Counted from the stretch's first letter, positions 16,076 through 25,536 are shown. The stretch: DNA of 35,679 nt from an uncultured cyanobacterium (GCA_937899645.1 CALCCD010000027.1:1-35679); one strand, 5' to 3'. Numbers and translations: made by a program. Notes: generated from the letters alone by a model not told the origin.

Positions 16076-16493
16076 TCGAGCGCCCGCCAATGGCGCGACT
16101 GGTGGCTGAATTGGCTCGCGCGACAGCAGTGCGATCGACGACGACGCGACAAACAGAACCGTAGCGCAGACGTCCTCGCCTGCTTCAAATTTTGTATGCG
16201 CTTGCCCTGCCGCGTCGCCCGATCGCTGCGCGGTGCGTATTGAGGAACGCGCTACAATGTTTGGCGATTTAATAAAGCCTAAAACCCGCGCGAGTTTTTG
16301 ATACTGCGACCTGCAGCTGCGACTGCCTCGATTGCATCGAACTCCCTGAAATTCTCTAGGAAGAGTTCGACCCGAACGCGTCGATATCTAATCGATATCT
16401 GAAAGTCTCCCGAAGGCCCGATCGCGCCTCGTCACCGACAAAGCCCGCGACACGCCCCACCATAAAACTGCTCAATAAGCTCAACTCGTTAAG
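16076..16493. other. Upstream region of chlI
   Basis: About 420 bases with no supported gene. It contains a direct repeat TCGATATCT at 16381-16389 and 16392-16400, and an AT-richer stretch near 16255-16300. A promoter for chlI is expected here, but I cannot place a convincing -35/-10 pair. No ribosome-binding site precedes the chlI ATG. Confidence 0.4.
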
Positions 16494-17582
16494 ATGACCG
16501 CAGCCACCGCCAGCCCGACCGCCAACCCAACTGCCACGCGCCGCCGCGCCGTCTATCCCTTCACGGCGATCGTCGGCCAGGAAGAGATGAAGCTCGCGCT
16601 TCTACTAAACGTCATCGACCCGAAGATCGGCGGCGTGATGATTATGGGCGATCGCGGTACGGGAAAATCGACCACGATTCGCGCCCTGGCCGACCTGCTG
16701 CCGGAAATCGACGTGGTGGCCGAAGACCCCTTCAACAGCCACCCCAAAAATCCCGAGATGATGAGCGACGAGGTGCGCGATCGCCTCGCCAGCGGCGGCA
16801 CGATCCCGACTGCGAAGAAAAAAGTGCAGATGATCGACCTGCCTCTCGGCGCGACTGAAGACCGGGTTTGCGGCACGATCGACATTGAAAAAGCTCTGTC
16901 CGAAGGTGTCAAAGCCTTCGAGCCCGGACTGTTGGCCAAAGCCAATCGCGGCATCCTCTACGTAGACGAAGTCAACCTGCTCGACGACCACCTGGTTGAC
17001 GTGCTGCTCGACTCGGCGGCCTCGGGCTGGAACACTGTCGAGCGCGAGGGCATCTCGATTCGCCACCCGGCCAACTTCGTGCTGGTCGGCTCCGGCAACC
17101 CCGAGGAAGGCGAGCTGCGTCCGCAACTGCTCGATCGCTTCGGCATGCACGCCGAAATCCGCACGGTTAAAGAGCCCCAACTGCGCGTCAAAATCGTTGA
17201 AGAGCGCAGCGCCTTCGACAACGATCCACAAAGCTTCCTGAGCAGCCGCAAAACCGAGCAGGAAAACCTCCAAGCCCGCATCGTCAAAGCGCAGGGGCTA
17301 CTGCCCTCGGTGACGATCGACTACGACCTACGCGTGCAAATCTCCGAAGTCTGCTCGGCCCTGGACGTGGACGGCCTGCGCGGCGATATCGTCGTCAACC
17401 GCGCCGCCAAAGCCGTCGCCGCTTTCGACGAACGCACCGAAGTCACTCTCGACGACATTAAAAAGATCGCCGTCCTCTGCCTGCGCCACCGCCTACGCAA
17501 AGACCCTCTCGAGACGATCGACTCCGGCTCGAAAGTCGAGAAAGTCTTCTCGGAAGTGTTTGGCATTGCGCTCGAAGACTAG
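16494..17582 (+). CDS. chlI: Magnesium chelatase ATPase subunit I
   Basis: The AAA+ motor of Mg-chelatase, which with ChlD and ChlH inserts Mg2+ into protoporphyrin IX as the first step of chlorophyll synthesis. The 362 residues match the usual length. Seen: Walker [10 protein letters not shown] (52-60), the ChlI-specific insert around [20 protein letters not shown], Walker [11 protein letters not shown], sensor-1 [20 protein letters not shown] with its arginine finger, and the C-terminal lid ([21 protein letters not shown]). The N-terminal 17 residues are a low-complexity Ala/Thr/Pro leader, usual for cyanobacterial members. It stands alone, with ruvC downstream across a repeat fragment. The stop codon ends the first unit of a 15-bp duplication. 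Confidence 0.96.
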   Translation: MTAATASPTANPTATRRRAVYPFTAIVGQEEMKLALLLNVIDPKIGGVMIMGDRGTGKSTTIRALADLLPEIDVVAEDPFNSHPKNPEMMSDEVRDRLASGGTIPTAKKKVQMIDLPLGATEDRVCGTIDIEKALSEGVKAFEPGLLAKANRGILYVDEVNLLDDHLVDVLLDSAASGWNTVEREGISIRHPANFVLVGSGNPEEGELRPQLLDRFGMHAEIRTVKEPQLRVKIVEERSAFDNDPQSFLSSRKTEQENLQARIVKAQGLLPSVTIDYDLRVQISEVCSALDVDGLRGDIVVNRAAKAVAAFDERTEVTLDDIKKIAVLCLRHRLRKDPLETIDSGSKVEKVFSEVFGIALED

Positions 17583-17597
17583 GCTCTCGAAGGCTAG
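17568..17597 (+). repeat. 15-bp near-perfect duplication spanning the chlI stop codon
   Basis: GCGCTCGAAGACTAG and GCTCTCGAAGGCTAG follow each other directly, differing at two bases. The TAG that ends the first unit is the chlI stop; the TAG ending the second is in the same frame, 15 bases later, so it would act as a back-up stop. Confidence 0.7.
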
Positions 17598-17660
17598 ACC
17601 CGCCGGGACTTTTCACGACGGTCAGTTTGAGAGTTAACGAAACACCCAAAGAGAACCGAG

Positions 17661-17701
17661 CTGCGTCGTTGGCGTAACCTTCGCTTTGCGAATAGTGCGG
17701 T
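17661..17701 (+). repeat. Palindromic repeat family, partial copy C
   Basis: The segment shares GTCGTTGGCGTA-CCT and ATAGTGCGG with the left arm of copy B at 12.97-13.01 kb, with a small difference in the hairpin between. No right arm is visible, so it is a half copy. It lies between chlI and ruvC, upstream of the preferred ruvC start. Confidence 0.6.
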
Positions 17702-17771
17702 CTTGGCTCAGAGGCGACAGAGCCAGAATGTTTCGTTTTTCGTTGAACCGACCATAACCGCCCTAAAAGAC

Positions 17772-18248
17772 GTGACCCAACCCCAGCGTATCCTCGGACT
17801 CGATCCCGGTTTGGCCACGCTGGGCTTCGGGGCGATCGACATTAGCGGCGATCGCCCCGACGCGCGCGACTACGGCGTCATTAAGACCCCGGCCAAGCAG
17901 CCGATCGCCGATCGCCTGCGCGCCATCTACGACGACATGCACGAGCTGCTTACCGCGATCGAACCGACTCACGTGGCGATCGAAAAGCTGTTTTTCTATC
18001 GCATGGGTAATACAATCCCGGTCGCTCAGGCGCGCGGCGTCACGCTCCTCGCTCTGGCCCAGCATGGCCTCGACTACGTGGAGTTCACCCCAGCCCAGGT
18101 CAAGCAAGCCCTGACCGGCTACGGCAACGCTAAAAAGCCCGACGTGCAGGCCGCCGTGACCCGCGAGCTAAACCTGAGCGCCATCCCCCGCCCTGACGAC
18201 GCTGCCGACGCTCTGGCGATCGCGCTAACCGCCTGGTTTCAGGGCTGA
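17772..18248 (+). CDS. ruvC: Holliday-junction resolvase RuvC
   Basis: An Mg2+-dependent endonuclease that cuts four-way DNA junctions with RuvAB in recombination repair. Seen: [15 protein letters not shown] with the first catalytic Asp (D11), VAIEKLFF with the catalytic Glu, and [10 protein letters not shown] with the last acidic pair; all four active-site acids appear present. The GTG at 17772 starts [13 protein letters not shown] and gives 158 residues, the normal size. An in-frame TTG at 17703 would add 23 residues with no family match that touch the repeat copy C. No ribosome-binding site is obvious. The next gene starts about 120 bases downstream, and nothing ties the two functionally. 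Confidence 0.93.
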   Translation: MTQPQRILGLDPGLATLGFGAIDISGDRPDARDYGVIKTPAKQPIADRLRAIYDDMHELLTAIEPTHVAIEKLFFYRMGNTIPVAQARGVTLLALAQHGLDYVEFTPAQVKQALTGYGNAKKPDVQAAVTRELNLSAIPRPDDAADALAIALTAWFQG

Positions 18249-18319
18249 GCGCTGGGGCCGCTCGATCGATCCTTTATTATTCTTTCGCAATCCGTTATCC
18301 GTATTCTGAGTCAGAACGT

Positions 18320-18325
18320 TATAAT
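18320..18325 (+). promoter_or_regulatory. Possible -10 element TATAAT
   Basis: A perfect TATAAT lies 45 bases before the start of the small gene at 18370, in an AT-richer stretch just after ruvC. No good -35 hexamer sits 16-18 bases upstream, so this is a tentative -10-only promoter. Confidence 0.35.
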
Positions 18326-18369
18326 TCGTTACGGAACGCCTGCGAGCTGTCCTTCTCCCCCAGGAAACC

Positions 18370-18681
18370 ATGAGCAAATCCGTTCACGCTTTTTTCATCG
18401 GTCGCGTCCTTGCCGAATCGCTCGGTAGCGCCGTCGAGAAGACCTTCACGGAAACGCTGAGCCAAATCGGTAAGTTCGATGCCGAGCAGCGCGAAGCGTG
18501 GCGATCGTTTGCTGACGAAGTGCTCGAGCGGGCCGCTGCCGCCGAAGCCGCCGCAACCGACGGCCAAAGCGAGCAAAGTGATGCCGAAGGCAGTTCCGAC
18601 GACCTGCAAGAAATTATCGACAACCTGCGAGCCGAGACCGCCCAGCTCCGCGTCGAACTGCAAAAGTATCGCAACCGTTAA
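18370..18681 (+). CDS. Small conserved cyanobacterial protein with coiled-coil end
   Basis: A 103-residue soluble protein. The start, SVHAFFIGRVLAESLGSAVE, and the following KFDAEQREAWRSFADEVLERA are conserved features of a family seen across cyanobacteria and possibly plastids (I believe DUF6825, not certain). An acidic Ala/Ser-rich linker leads into a predicted coiled coil (LQEIIDNLRAETAQLRVELQ). A good ribosome-binding site (AGGAAA) lies just before the ATG, and a possible TATAAT 45 bases upstream gives it its own promoter. It precedes the AarF-type kinase gene by 55 bases on the same strand. The function is unknown; the shape suggests a scaffold or adaptor. Confidence 0.75.
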   Translation: MSKSVHAFFIGRVLAESLGSAVEKTFTETLSQIGKFDAEQREAWRSFADEVLERAAAAEAAATDGQSEQSDAEGSSDDLQEIIDNLRAETAQLRVELQKYRNR

Positions 18682-18736
18682 GTTTCCGATCGCCCGTCAA
18701 ACCCTAGCCCTGCCGATAATCTGGCCGAGAACCTGA

Positions 18737-20533
18737 GTGTCTGCCCTGTCTGAAGACTCCCTCTCCACCGCTTCGCGACGCCTCGAACGCCCTGGCGTCG
18801 ATCGGGATGCGCGTCCGCCTGCGCCGGTCATCCCAGAAGGGAAGCCTTCCCCGCAGCCACAAGTCAGCGAGCGCGAATATCGCTGGAACCGCAAGCGTTA
18901 CTCTTGGAACCGGCGACGGCTCGAGATCTGGTCGTTCGTGTTTCGCTTCCTGACCGAGCTGTGGACGAACCGAAAGACCTGGACGTATCTCGGCGGCTAC
19001 AGCGACGAGAAGCTCGCCAAGCGCAGACGGCGGCAAGCCATCTGGATTCGCGAGACGTTCCTCGACCTCGGCCCGACCTTCATCAAGCTCGGTCAGCTCT
19101 TCTCAACGCGATCGGATATCTTTCCGGCAGAGTACGTCGAAGAGCTCTCGAAGCTCCAAGACCGCGTCCCGGCCTTTAGTTACGCGCTCGTCGAAGAAAT
19201 CGTCGAAGAAGAGTTCGGCCACCACCCCGACGCGCTTTTCGACCACTTCGACCCGATTCCCCTCGCTGCCGCCAGCCTCGGCCAGGTACACAAGGCCCGA
19301 CTGCGTAACGGCGAAGACATTGTCGTCAAGGTTCAGCGCCCCGGCCTCAAGCGCCTGTTCGATATCGACCTGGGCATTACGCGCGGCGTCGCCAAGTACC
19401 TCCAGCACCACCCCACTTGGGGCAAAGGTCGCGACTGGACGGGCATCTATGACGAGTGCAGCCGCATCCTTTACGAAGAGATCGACTACCTCAGTGAAGG
19501 ACGCAACGCCGACCTGTTCCGTCGCAACTTCCGCGATGTCGATTGGGTGGAAGTGCCACGCGTCTACTGGCGCTACACCTCTTCGCGCGTGCTTACCCTA
19601 GAGTACGCACCCGGCATCAAGATCAGTCAGTACGACGCTCTCGAAGCGGCGGGGCTCGATCGCTCGCGTCTGGCGGGCCTGGGCGCGACGGCCTACCTGA
19701 TGCAGCTTCTCGACTTCGGCTTCTTCCATGCCGACCCCCACCCCGGCAACCTAGCTGTCACCACCGAAGGCGCGCTAATTTTCTACGACTTCGGGATGAT
19801 GGGCTCGATTACCACGCAACTGCGCGTGCGGTTGATGGAGCTGTTTTTCGGCGTCGCCCAGCGCGACTCAGTGCGCGTGGTGGACGCGCTGATCGCGACC
19901 GGCGCGCTGACGCCGACGGGCGATCTGGGGCCGGTGCGCCGCTCGATCCAGTACATTCTCGATAACTTGATGGACAAGCCTTTCGAGGAGCAGTCGATCG
20001 ACAGCATCACCGACGACCTCTACGACATTGCCTACGACAGTCCTTTCCGCTTTCCCGCGACCTTCACCTTCGTGATGCGCGCTTTCTCGACGCTGGAGGG
20101 TGTAGGCAAGGGTCTCGATCCGGACTTTAACTTTATGGAGGTGGCGAAGCCGTTTGCCCTCGACGTCATGAACCAAGGCCCAGAACAGTACACGGGATCG
20201 CTACTCGGCGAGATCGGTCGCCAAGCCTCAGAGGTGAGTAACACCGCGCTGAACTTGCCGCGTCGCATTGACGATACGATCGAAAAGCTCGATCGCGGCG
20301 ACATCCGCGTTCGCATCCGCGCTTCGGAGACCGATCGCATCCTGCGCCGCCTTAGTGCTCAGCAAGTCAGCGGCAACTACGCCGTGCTGACCGGCGCGGC
20401 GCTGCTGTCGGCCACTATCCTGGTCGTAAACGGCTTTTTGTGGGGGGCGGGTGTTGTCGCGCTAATCGCTGTCGGCCTCGCGGTCGTGTTCGTGCGCGCG
20501 GCCATGCAGGCCAATCGTCTAGATCGCTTCTAG
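18737..20533 (+). CDS. AarF/ABC1/UbiB-family atypical kinase
   Basis: A 598-residue UbiB-superfamily protein-kinase-like ATPase. Seen: TFIKLGQLFSTRSD (the KxGQ motif that occludes the active site), the Ala-rich nucleotide loop AAASLGQVH, VKVQRP with the ATP-binding Lys, EIDYLSEGRNAD, the catalytic-loop variant FHADPHPGN, and IFYDFGMMG in place of DFG. Two hydrophobic helices near residues 555-585 should anchor it in the membrane. Relatives support quinone or prenyl-lipid metabolism; in plastids ABC1K proteins act at plastoglobules. The GTG at 18737 is the likeliest start; the first 50 residues are a Pro/Arg-rich low-complexity stretch, so a later start cannot be excluded. Cyanobacteria usually have several paralogues, so I assign no symbol. 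Confidence 0.9.
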   Translation: MSALSEDSLSTASRRLERPGVDRDARPPAPVIPEGKPSPQPQVSEREYRWNRKRYSWNRRRLEIWSFVFRFLTELWTNRKTWTYLGGYSDEKLAKRRRRQAIWIRETFLDLGPTFIKLGQLFSTRSDIFPAEYVEELSKLQDRVPAFSYALVEEIVEEEFGHHPDALFDHFDPIPLAAASLGQVHKARLRNGEDIVVKVQRPGLKRLFDIDLGITRGVAKYLQHHPTWGKGRDWTGIYDECSRILYEEIDYLSEGRNADLFRRNFRDVDWVEVPRVYWRYTSSRVLTLEYAPGIKISQYDALEAAGLDRSRLAGLGATAYLMQLLDFGFFHADPHPGNLAVTTEGALIFYDFGMMGSITTQLRVRLMELFFGVAQRDSVRVVDALIATGALTPTGDLGPVRRSIQYILDNLMDKPFEEQSIDSITDDLYDIAYDSPFRFPATFTFVMRAFSTLEGVGKGLDPDFNFMEVAKPFALDVMNQGPEQYTGSLLGEIGRQASEVSNTALNLPRRIDDTIEKLDRGDIRVRIRASETDRILRRLSAQQVSGNYAVLTGAALLSATILVVNGFLWGAGVVALIAVGLAVVFVRAAMQANRLDRF

Positions 20534-20814
20534 GCCGTCGTCGGCCAAGGTACCTGTCAGCGCCCCTCTGTCACTTCCTTTGCTAACTCCTCTGCTAGCA
20601 CTGCCGTCGGGCACTTCGGAACTGCTGCAACGGTGCGGCAAAGCTTCGAGATTCGCAGGTTTGCTCCCTTCCGCGTTCTCCTCTAAACTCAGGGCTCGAA
20701 CCGCGTCGGCTCCATCATCAGAACGTGCCCTCACAGGCGCGACCGACGTTGCGTTCGTCTGTATCATCGATTGAGACGGCCACCACACAATCTCGAATCA
20801 CGTAGAAAGCTCGC
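20534..20814 (+). other. Intergenic stretch with a fragment resembling the start of the PP2C gene
   Basis: No supported gene. A short open frame ends in LTGATDVAFVCIID, and the DNA at about 20735-20765 resembles the codons for FAGATDVGLVRAVN at the start of the phosphatase gene some 90 bases downstream. It may be a decayed partial duplication of that 5' end or coincidence. Confidence 0.35.
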
Positions 20815-21555
20815 ATGATCAAACCTGTTTTTGCTGGTGCAACCGACGTCGGCCTCGTCCGCGCCGTCAACCAAGACGATCACCATATCGACGAGGCAGG
20901 TCGTTTCTTTATCGTGGCGGATGGCATGGGCGGCCACGCTGCCGGTCAAGAGGCCAGCCGCATCGCCAAGGAAACGATTCGCGACTATCTCGAAAAAAAT
21001 TGGACGTCGGATACGCCCTCCGACGTGCTGCTCGAAGAGGCGTTCCAGGCGGCAAACCGCGCGATCGTCGAAGACCAAAAGGTCAACCCCCAAAACGCCG
21101 ATATGGGAACGACCGCCGTTGCGGCGATCTTCCGCGCCGTTGGCGACGAAGATCTGGCCGTCTGGTGCGGCAACTTGGGCGACTCGCGCGTCTATCACAA
21201 GACCTCGGGCGAGTTCGTGCAGGTGACGGAAGACGACACCTGGGTGGCGCAGGCCGTACGGATGGGCGCGATCGAGCTAGAGGAAGTTCGCACGCATCCC
21301 TGGCGGCACGTTCTGGCGCAATGTTTGGGGCGCGAGGATATGGGTGATGTCGAGGTGCTGTCACTGGCGGTCGAGCCGGGCGATCGGCTGCTGCTATGTA
21401 GCGACGGCCTGACAGAAGAGCTCGAGGACGCCAGCATTGCTCGCGACCTGGAGATGCCTTCGTGTCAGGATGCTGCCGACCATCTAGTGGCCTCGGCAAA
21501 AGAGGCAGGCGGCCACGACAACATCACGGTCGTTGTGGTTGAAGTAACGACGTAG
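20815..21555 (+). CDS. PP2C-family Ser/Thr protein phosphatase
   Basis: A 246-residue metal-dependent phosphatase of the bacterial Stp/PphA type, removing phosphate from Ser/Thr on target proteins. The metal-binding and catalytic motifs appear in order: TDVGLVRAVNQDD, VADGMGGHAAG, GNLGDSRVY, LLLCSDGLTE and GGHDNITVVVV. The length is typical of a single soluble domain. In Synechocystis the PphA member of this class dephosphorylates PII, but which paralogue this is cannot be told. The gene lies between the AarF-type kinase and psaC, all on the plus strand with gaps near 190-280 bases, so a shared transcript is uncertain. Confidence 0.92.
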   Translation: MIKPVFAGATDVGLVRAVNQDDHHIDEAGRFFIVADGMGGHAAGQEASRIAKETIRDYLEKNWTSDTPSDVLLEEAFQAANRAIVEDQKVNPQNADMGTTAVAAIFRAVGDEDLAVWCGNLGDSRVYHKTSGEFVQVTEDDTWVAQAVRMGAIELEEVRTHPWRHVLAQCLGREDMGDVEVLSLAVEPGDRLLLCSDGLTEELEDASIARDLEMPSCQDAADHLVASAKEAGGHDNITVVVVEVTT

Positions 21556-21706
21556 ACGGCGGTCGTCAACAACAGCGTATTGATATTTGTTACGGTTTGG
21601 CGCGTTTTCCTAACTCCCTACGAACGAAGCCGATAGACTAATGGTCGTTATCGTGTGTGATTTGTGCCCGCCGTAGGCAGCGCGATTCGCTCCGACCAAT
21701 AATTAG

Positions 21707-21988
<282 letters not shown>

Positions 21989-22011
21989 ATCCCGCTATTT
22001 GTCGATCGAAG

Positions 22012-22037
22012 GGGGAGCGATGTCGCTCCCTTTTTTT
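22012..22037 (+). terminator. Rho-independent terminator after psaC
   Basis: GGGAGCGA (22013-22020) pairs perfectly with TCGCTCCC (22023-22030), effectively with a four-base loop, and is followed by seven T. It fits the need for a strong stop after a highly expressed photosystem gene. Confidence 0.9.
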
Positions 22038-22301
22038 GTGTCTGAGTTTCGGGCTCTGTGGCTTTACGGTTCCGCGCCGAGTCCGAGCCTCGTTGCACGA
22101 TACGCCGGTGACAGAAACACGTCAGTTCGACGAAAACAGCTTTTTGAGGCTTACTGACGAGAAAATGCAGGGTTCGGAGCAACGAAGAACTCACGTCAAC
22201 AGACGAGCTCTCGTTGCGGGCAAGATGCCCGCGCGACGAAAGGTAATGCAATCTCTGCCGTAGCGCCAAGCGTCCCGCTCGTTTCCGGTTTCCAACCGCG
22301 C
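22038..22301. other. Intergenic gap between psaC and the VWA gene
   Basis: About 260 bases with no supported gene; small open frames on both strands show no family features. The two flanking genes are convergent. Confidence 0.4.
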
Positions 22302-22961
22302 CTACGACTTGCGTCGCTTCTCGCTCTTCTGCTGGCTGCGATCGACTTCGCTGAACGCCACATTCGGAGCCCGATTCGAGCGGTAGTCTGCGATCCGCTT
22401 CGATACCGAACCCCAGGCGGCCGATGCGCCCTCCTTTGTCTTATCGAACGCCATCGCCGCCGCTGGCTTGACGCCGCCCGCGATCGCGTCGCCGATCGCC
22501 GCCAGGTCGGCGCTGAGGAAGACGAACTGCCAGTCCGCCGCCTGCTTGTCGGCCATCATTTTTTCGATGGTCTGGCGATCGAACTCCTTGCTAGCGTTCT
22601 CCTGGCCGTCGGTGACGATCGCGACGACGATCCGCGCCGGACGGTTAGCTTCCACCTGACGCGACAGTGTTTGCTCCAGGTCGTTGATACCGCGCCCGAT
22701 CGCGTCGAGTAGCGGTGTGCTGGCGCGGGGCACGAAAGTCTCGCGCGTCAGGTCGGGGACTTCCTCGATGGCTTTGAAATGGTGGATAACCTCGTAGGGG
22801 TCTTGCGAGTCAAACTGCACCAGCGTCAGGGTGGCGCGTCCGGGCTGGCCTTGCTGCTCGCTGAGAAAGGCGTTGAAGCCGCCGATCGTGTCGTCGCGAA
22901 TCGACTGCATCGAGCCGGTGCGATCGAGAATGACGGTGAGATGGGTGTAGTCGGCTTGCAT
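22302..22961 (-). CDS. VWA (von Willebrand factor A) domain protein
   Basis: A 219-residue soluble protein that is almost entirely one VWA domain. The MIDAS metal site starts DRTGSM (residues 13-18, a D-x-T-x-S variant of D-x-S-x-S); a Thr in RASTPLLDAIGRG and VTDGQEN supply the remaining metal-site residues. The tail (YRSNRAPNVAFSEVDRSQQ, then Lys/Arg-rich) is likely disordered. The start is well supported: GGGGGAG lies three to four bases before the ATG. Its gene follows the Hsp70-like gene by 60 bases on the same strand, so the two are probably co-transcribed and may act together, with the VWA domain as a metal-dependent protein-binding partner. There is no signal peptide. Confidence 0.85.
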   Translation of the reverse strand: MQADYTHLTVILDRTGSMQSIRDDTIGGFNAFLSEQQGQPGRATLTLVQFDSQDPYEVIHHFKAIEEVPDLTRETFVPRASTPLLDAIGRGINDLEQTLSRQVEANRPARIVVAIVTDGQENASKEFDRQTIEKMMADKQAADWQFVFLSADLAAIGDAIAGGVKPAAAMAFDKTKEGASAAWGSVSKRIADYRSNRAPNVAFSEVDRSQQKSEKRRKS

Positions 22962-23021
22962 CGTCTCCCCCTGGATGAATTTGTTCGCTATCGGTGCGCG
23001 ATTTGAGAAAGCGGGCGGATC

Positions 23022-24614
23022 TCAATTCAACTCGATCGCTGGTCGATCGTCGATTAGAGTGCGCTGGCGCAATAAATCTTCAACGGTGACACGCAAAAAG
23101 CGCCGATCGTCGATGCGGAAGGCGACCGAGATGCGATCGCGGCCCGGCATCCCTGGCGGGTCGAGTTCGGCCAGGACGCGCCCGCTGTCGCTGTCGTTGA
23201 GCGGCTTGACGGGCGCTTCGTCAGTGTCGATCTCGCGGGTAATCAGCCGATCGCCATCGAAGAAGACCTCCGTGGCAGTTTCGCGCTGGCCCAGCTCGCC
23301 GAGAACGAGTTCGATTTTCGGCTGCTTTTCGAGGGACGCGCCAAGGTTAATCACGACCGGCTTGCGGGTCGGGTAGGGCTGTCCGGCTTCGACGATCGGA
23401 TGCCAGCCGTGGGCATTGGCGCGCCGATCCCAGAAGCGGATGCCGTAGCCGTGCTGGAGAAAGTCTTTGACCTCGATGCCGTCTTCGAGCTTCAGCGCCC
23501 CGAGGGCAATGGCGTCGAGCGGGCGATCGCTGCGAATCTTCTCCGTGGAGAAGTGGCCCGCCATCCAGCGGCGCACCGCCGGTATCTGCGCCGAGCCGCC
23601 GACCAGCAGTACCGCATCGATATCGGACTTGTCGAGATCCTGGCGCTCGGCCTGTTGCAAGACGGCGTCTAGGGCTCCGTCGAGCTGGCCGAAGAAGTCG
23701 CGATCGCGCAGGATTTGCTCGAACGACTCGCGATCGAGCTTGAGCTCGTAGCTCTCGAAGTTCTCTTCATCGAAAAAAACCTCGACAGCCTCGGGCTTCT
23801 CGGAGAGCTGGATTTTCAGCCGTTCTGCCAGCCGCGTCGTTAGGGAATTTTTCTCTAGGCCCTGCCGATCGGCAAAGTAGTCCACCAGCCAGTTGTCGAT
23901 GTCCGTACCGCCCAGATCGAGGCCACTTTTCGCCAGCACCTGAGCCGCCTCTAGCCTTTGGCCCGACTCTTCCGTAAAGTCCTTCGCGCCCCACTTCAAA
24001 ATAAACCCGAGGGGCTTGCGCTGCTGGGTAACGCTGCGATCGAGCTTGACGAGCGACAGGTCGAGCGTGCCGCCGCCAAAGTCCACCACCAGTAGGTTCT
24101 TCGCGTCGGTCGCTTCGTAGCCCAAGGCCGCTGCCGTCGGTTCGTCGAGGAGACGCACGCGGTTGACGCCTGCTGCGGCACACACCTGACCGAGCCACTG
24201 GCGGTAGACCTCGAAGCTCTCGACGGGAACCGTCAGCACCAGCGACTCGGTTTCCAGCGGCACGTCGCGCACTGACGCCAATACCTGCCGCAAAAACAGC
24301 TCGCCGATCTGCTCGAAGCTGGCGACTTTTCCATCGAGTTCCGGTAGGCTCGCGCTGACGCCCGCGCCGATGCCGCGTTTAAAGCTGCGAAAAAAACGCC
24401 GATCGCTCGCCGTATCGAAGCCGCGATCGCGCACGGCCTGGCCGACGACCGCTTTCCCAGCAGCGGCGTTTTCTAAGTACAGCAGGCTCGGCACGACGGG
24501 GACGACTCCGAGAGTGTCGGACAGCTCTAGCCGCACCGTTTCCGCCTTGCGTGCCGAGGCGTCCCAGCACGCCACAACCGTATTACTCGTACCGAAATCG
24601 ATCGAGATCGTCAT
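23022..24614 (-). CDS. Hsp70-family (DnaK-like) protein with short C-terminal part
   Basis: A 530-residue actin-fold ATPase related to DnaK but shorter than true DnaK (~630-640). Seen: the phosphate-1 loop SIDFGTSNTVVA, LLDEPTAAALGYE, phosphate-2 VVDFGGGTLDLSLVK, and the adenosine loop AVLLVGGSAQIPAVRRW. After about residue 375 comes a roughly 150-residue region with a beta-rich pattern (GHPIVEAGQPYPTRKPVVINL-type) that probably forms a substrate-binding sandwich, without the helical lid. The ATG at 24614 gives MTISIDFGTSNT; the frame extends 18 codons upstream without similarity. Such non-canonical Hsp70s are distinct from the stress chaperone and usually have no dnaJ/grpE nearby, as here. 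It is paired with the VWA gene downstream. Confidence 0.88.
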   Translation of the reverse strand: MTISIDFGTSNTVVACWDASARKAETVRLELSDTLGVVPVVPSLLYLENAAAGKAVVGQAVRDRGFDTASDRRFFRSFKRGIGAGVSASLPELDGKVASFEQIGELFLRQVLASVRDVPLETESLVLTVPVESFEVYRQWLGQVCAAAGVNRVRLLDEPTAAALGYEATDAKNLLVVDFGGGTLDLSLVKLDRSVTQQRKPLGFILKWGAKDFTEESGQRLEAAQVLAKSGLDLGGTDIDNWLVDYFADRQGLEKNSLTTRLAERLKIQLSEKPEAVEVFFDEENFESYELKLDRESFEQILRDRDFFGQLDGALDAVLQQAERQDLDKSDIDAVLLVGGSAQIPAVRRWMAGHFSTEKIRSDRPLDAIALGALKLEDGIEVKDFLQHGYGIRFWDRRANAHGWHPIVEAGQPYPTRKPVVINLGASLEKQPKIELVLGELGQRETATEVFFDGDRLITREIDTDEAPVKPLNDSDSGRVLAELDPPGMPGRDRISVAFRIDDRRFLRVTVEDLLRQRTLIDDRPAIELN

Positions 24615-24742
24615 TCTTGTTCTGAATTGATATCTTCGCGCCCCAGATCTTCGCAGATTTCGGGGCAATTGCGAATAAATATCATTAGTGCGATGCGAAT
24701 GGCAGCTTTGGGTCTCACGATCGTGGCGACGGCTAGACCCCC

Positions 24743-24783
24743 ATTAGGCTCAAATCATTAGGTTCAAATCATTAGTCTCGATC
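24743..24783. repeat. 14-bp tandem repeat downstream of rpaA
   Basis: ATTAGGCTCAAATC (24743-24756) and ATTAGGTTCAAATC (24757-24770) differ at one base and are followed by a diverged third unit beginning ATTAG. The array starts about ten bases past the rpaA stop codon on the minus strand. Confidence 0.75.
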
Positions 24784-24792
24784 GAACCTCAG

Positions 24793-25536
24793 CTAAACCT
24801 TTTGAGCCGCTGCCGAAGCGCCCTCGGGATAAGGTGAGGCGGGTAGCTCCAGGCAGTAGCCCGCACCGTAGACGGTCTTGATAAAACGCGGGTGGCGCGG
24901 CTCGGGCTCCATTTTGGTCCGCAGGTGGCGAATGTGAACGCGAATCGTTTCAATATCGTCGTTCGGGTCGTAGCCCCAGACCTCTTTCAAAATGGCGCTG
25001 GGCGAAACTGTCTGGCCGTGGCGCTGGAGCAAGCAATGCAGCAGCTCGAACTCTAGGTGGGTCAGCTTGACGGTGTTCTCGAACCAAATGGCTTCAAAGC
25101 GCTCGGGAACCAGAGTCAGCGGACCGTAGTTGAGGATTTCGGTGTGCTTGGCGGCCTGGGGGATGCGATCGGTACGTCGCAGCAGCGCCCGAACGCGCGC
25201 CAGCATTTCTTCGATCTCGAAGGGCTTGGTCATATAGTCGTCGGCCCCGGCGTTGAAGCCTTCGACTTTGTTAGAGGTTTGGTTGAGCGCCGTCAGCATC
25301 AAGATGGGGATGTCGGCGGTGCGGTCGTCGCGGCGCAGGCGCTGGCACACCGTCAGGCCATCAACGCGGGGCAACATCAAATCGAGAACGATCAGGTCGG
25401 GCATGAGCTGGACGGTCAGCGCCTGGGCTTTGACGCCGTCTTCGGCTTTGCTCACGTCGTACCCAGCCATTTCTAGGTTGATGGCGACGAGTTCTGAGAT
25501 GGACGGATCGTCGTCGATCACGAGGATTCTGGGCAT
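24793..25536 (-). CDS. rpaA: OmpR-family response regulator RpaA
   Basis: A 247-residue DNA-binding response regulator. Residues 1-120 are the receiver (ILVIDDDP, phospho-acceptor D52 in [26 protein letters not shown]). Residues 135-240 are a winged helix with the recognition region [19 protein letters not shown] and wing [15 protein letters not shown]. The linker and effector segment ([28 protein letters not shown]) is characteristic of RpaA, the output regulator of the Kai clock under the kinase SasA, and differs from RpaB, so I am fairly confident of the paralogue. The ATG at 25536 starts [10 protein letters not shown]; an in-frame extension to 25617 has no family match. It likely controls dusk-phased and photosynthetic gene expression. 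recF lies upstream on the same strand, about 200 bases away. Confidence 0.88.
   Translation of the reverse strand: MPRILVIDDDPSISELVAINLEMAGYDVSKAEDGVKAQALTVQLMPDLIVLDLMLPRVDGLTVCQRLRRDDRTADIPILMLTALNQTSNKVEGFNAGADDYMTKPFEIEEMLARVRALLRRTDRIPQAAKHTEILNYGPLTLVPERFEAIWFENTVKLTHLEFELLHCLLQRHGQTVSPSAILKEVWGYDPNDDIETIRVHIRHLRTKMEPEPRHPRFIKTVYGAGYCLELPASPYPEGASAAAQKV

Noticed and set aside
20580-20774. Open frame of 64 codons before the PP2C gene
   Set aside because: Low-complexity, no ribosome-binding site, not seen as a family; only its last residues resemble the phosphatase start and are reported as a possible decayed duplication.
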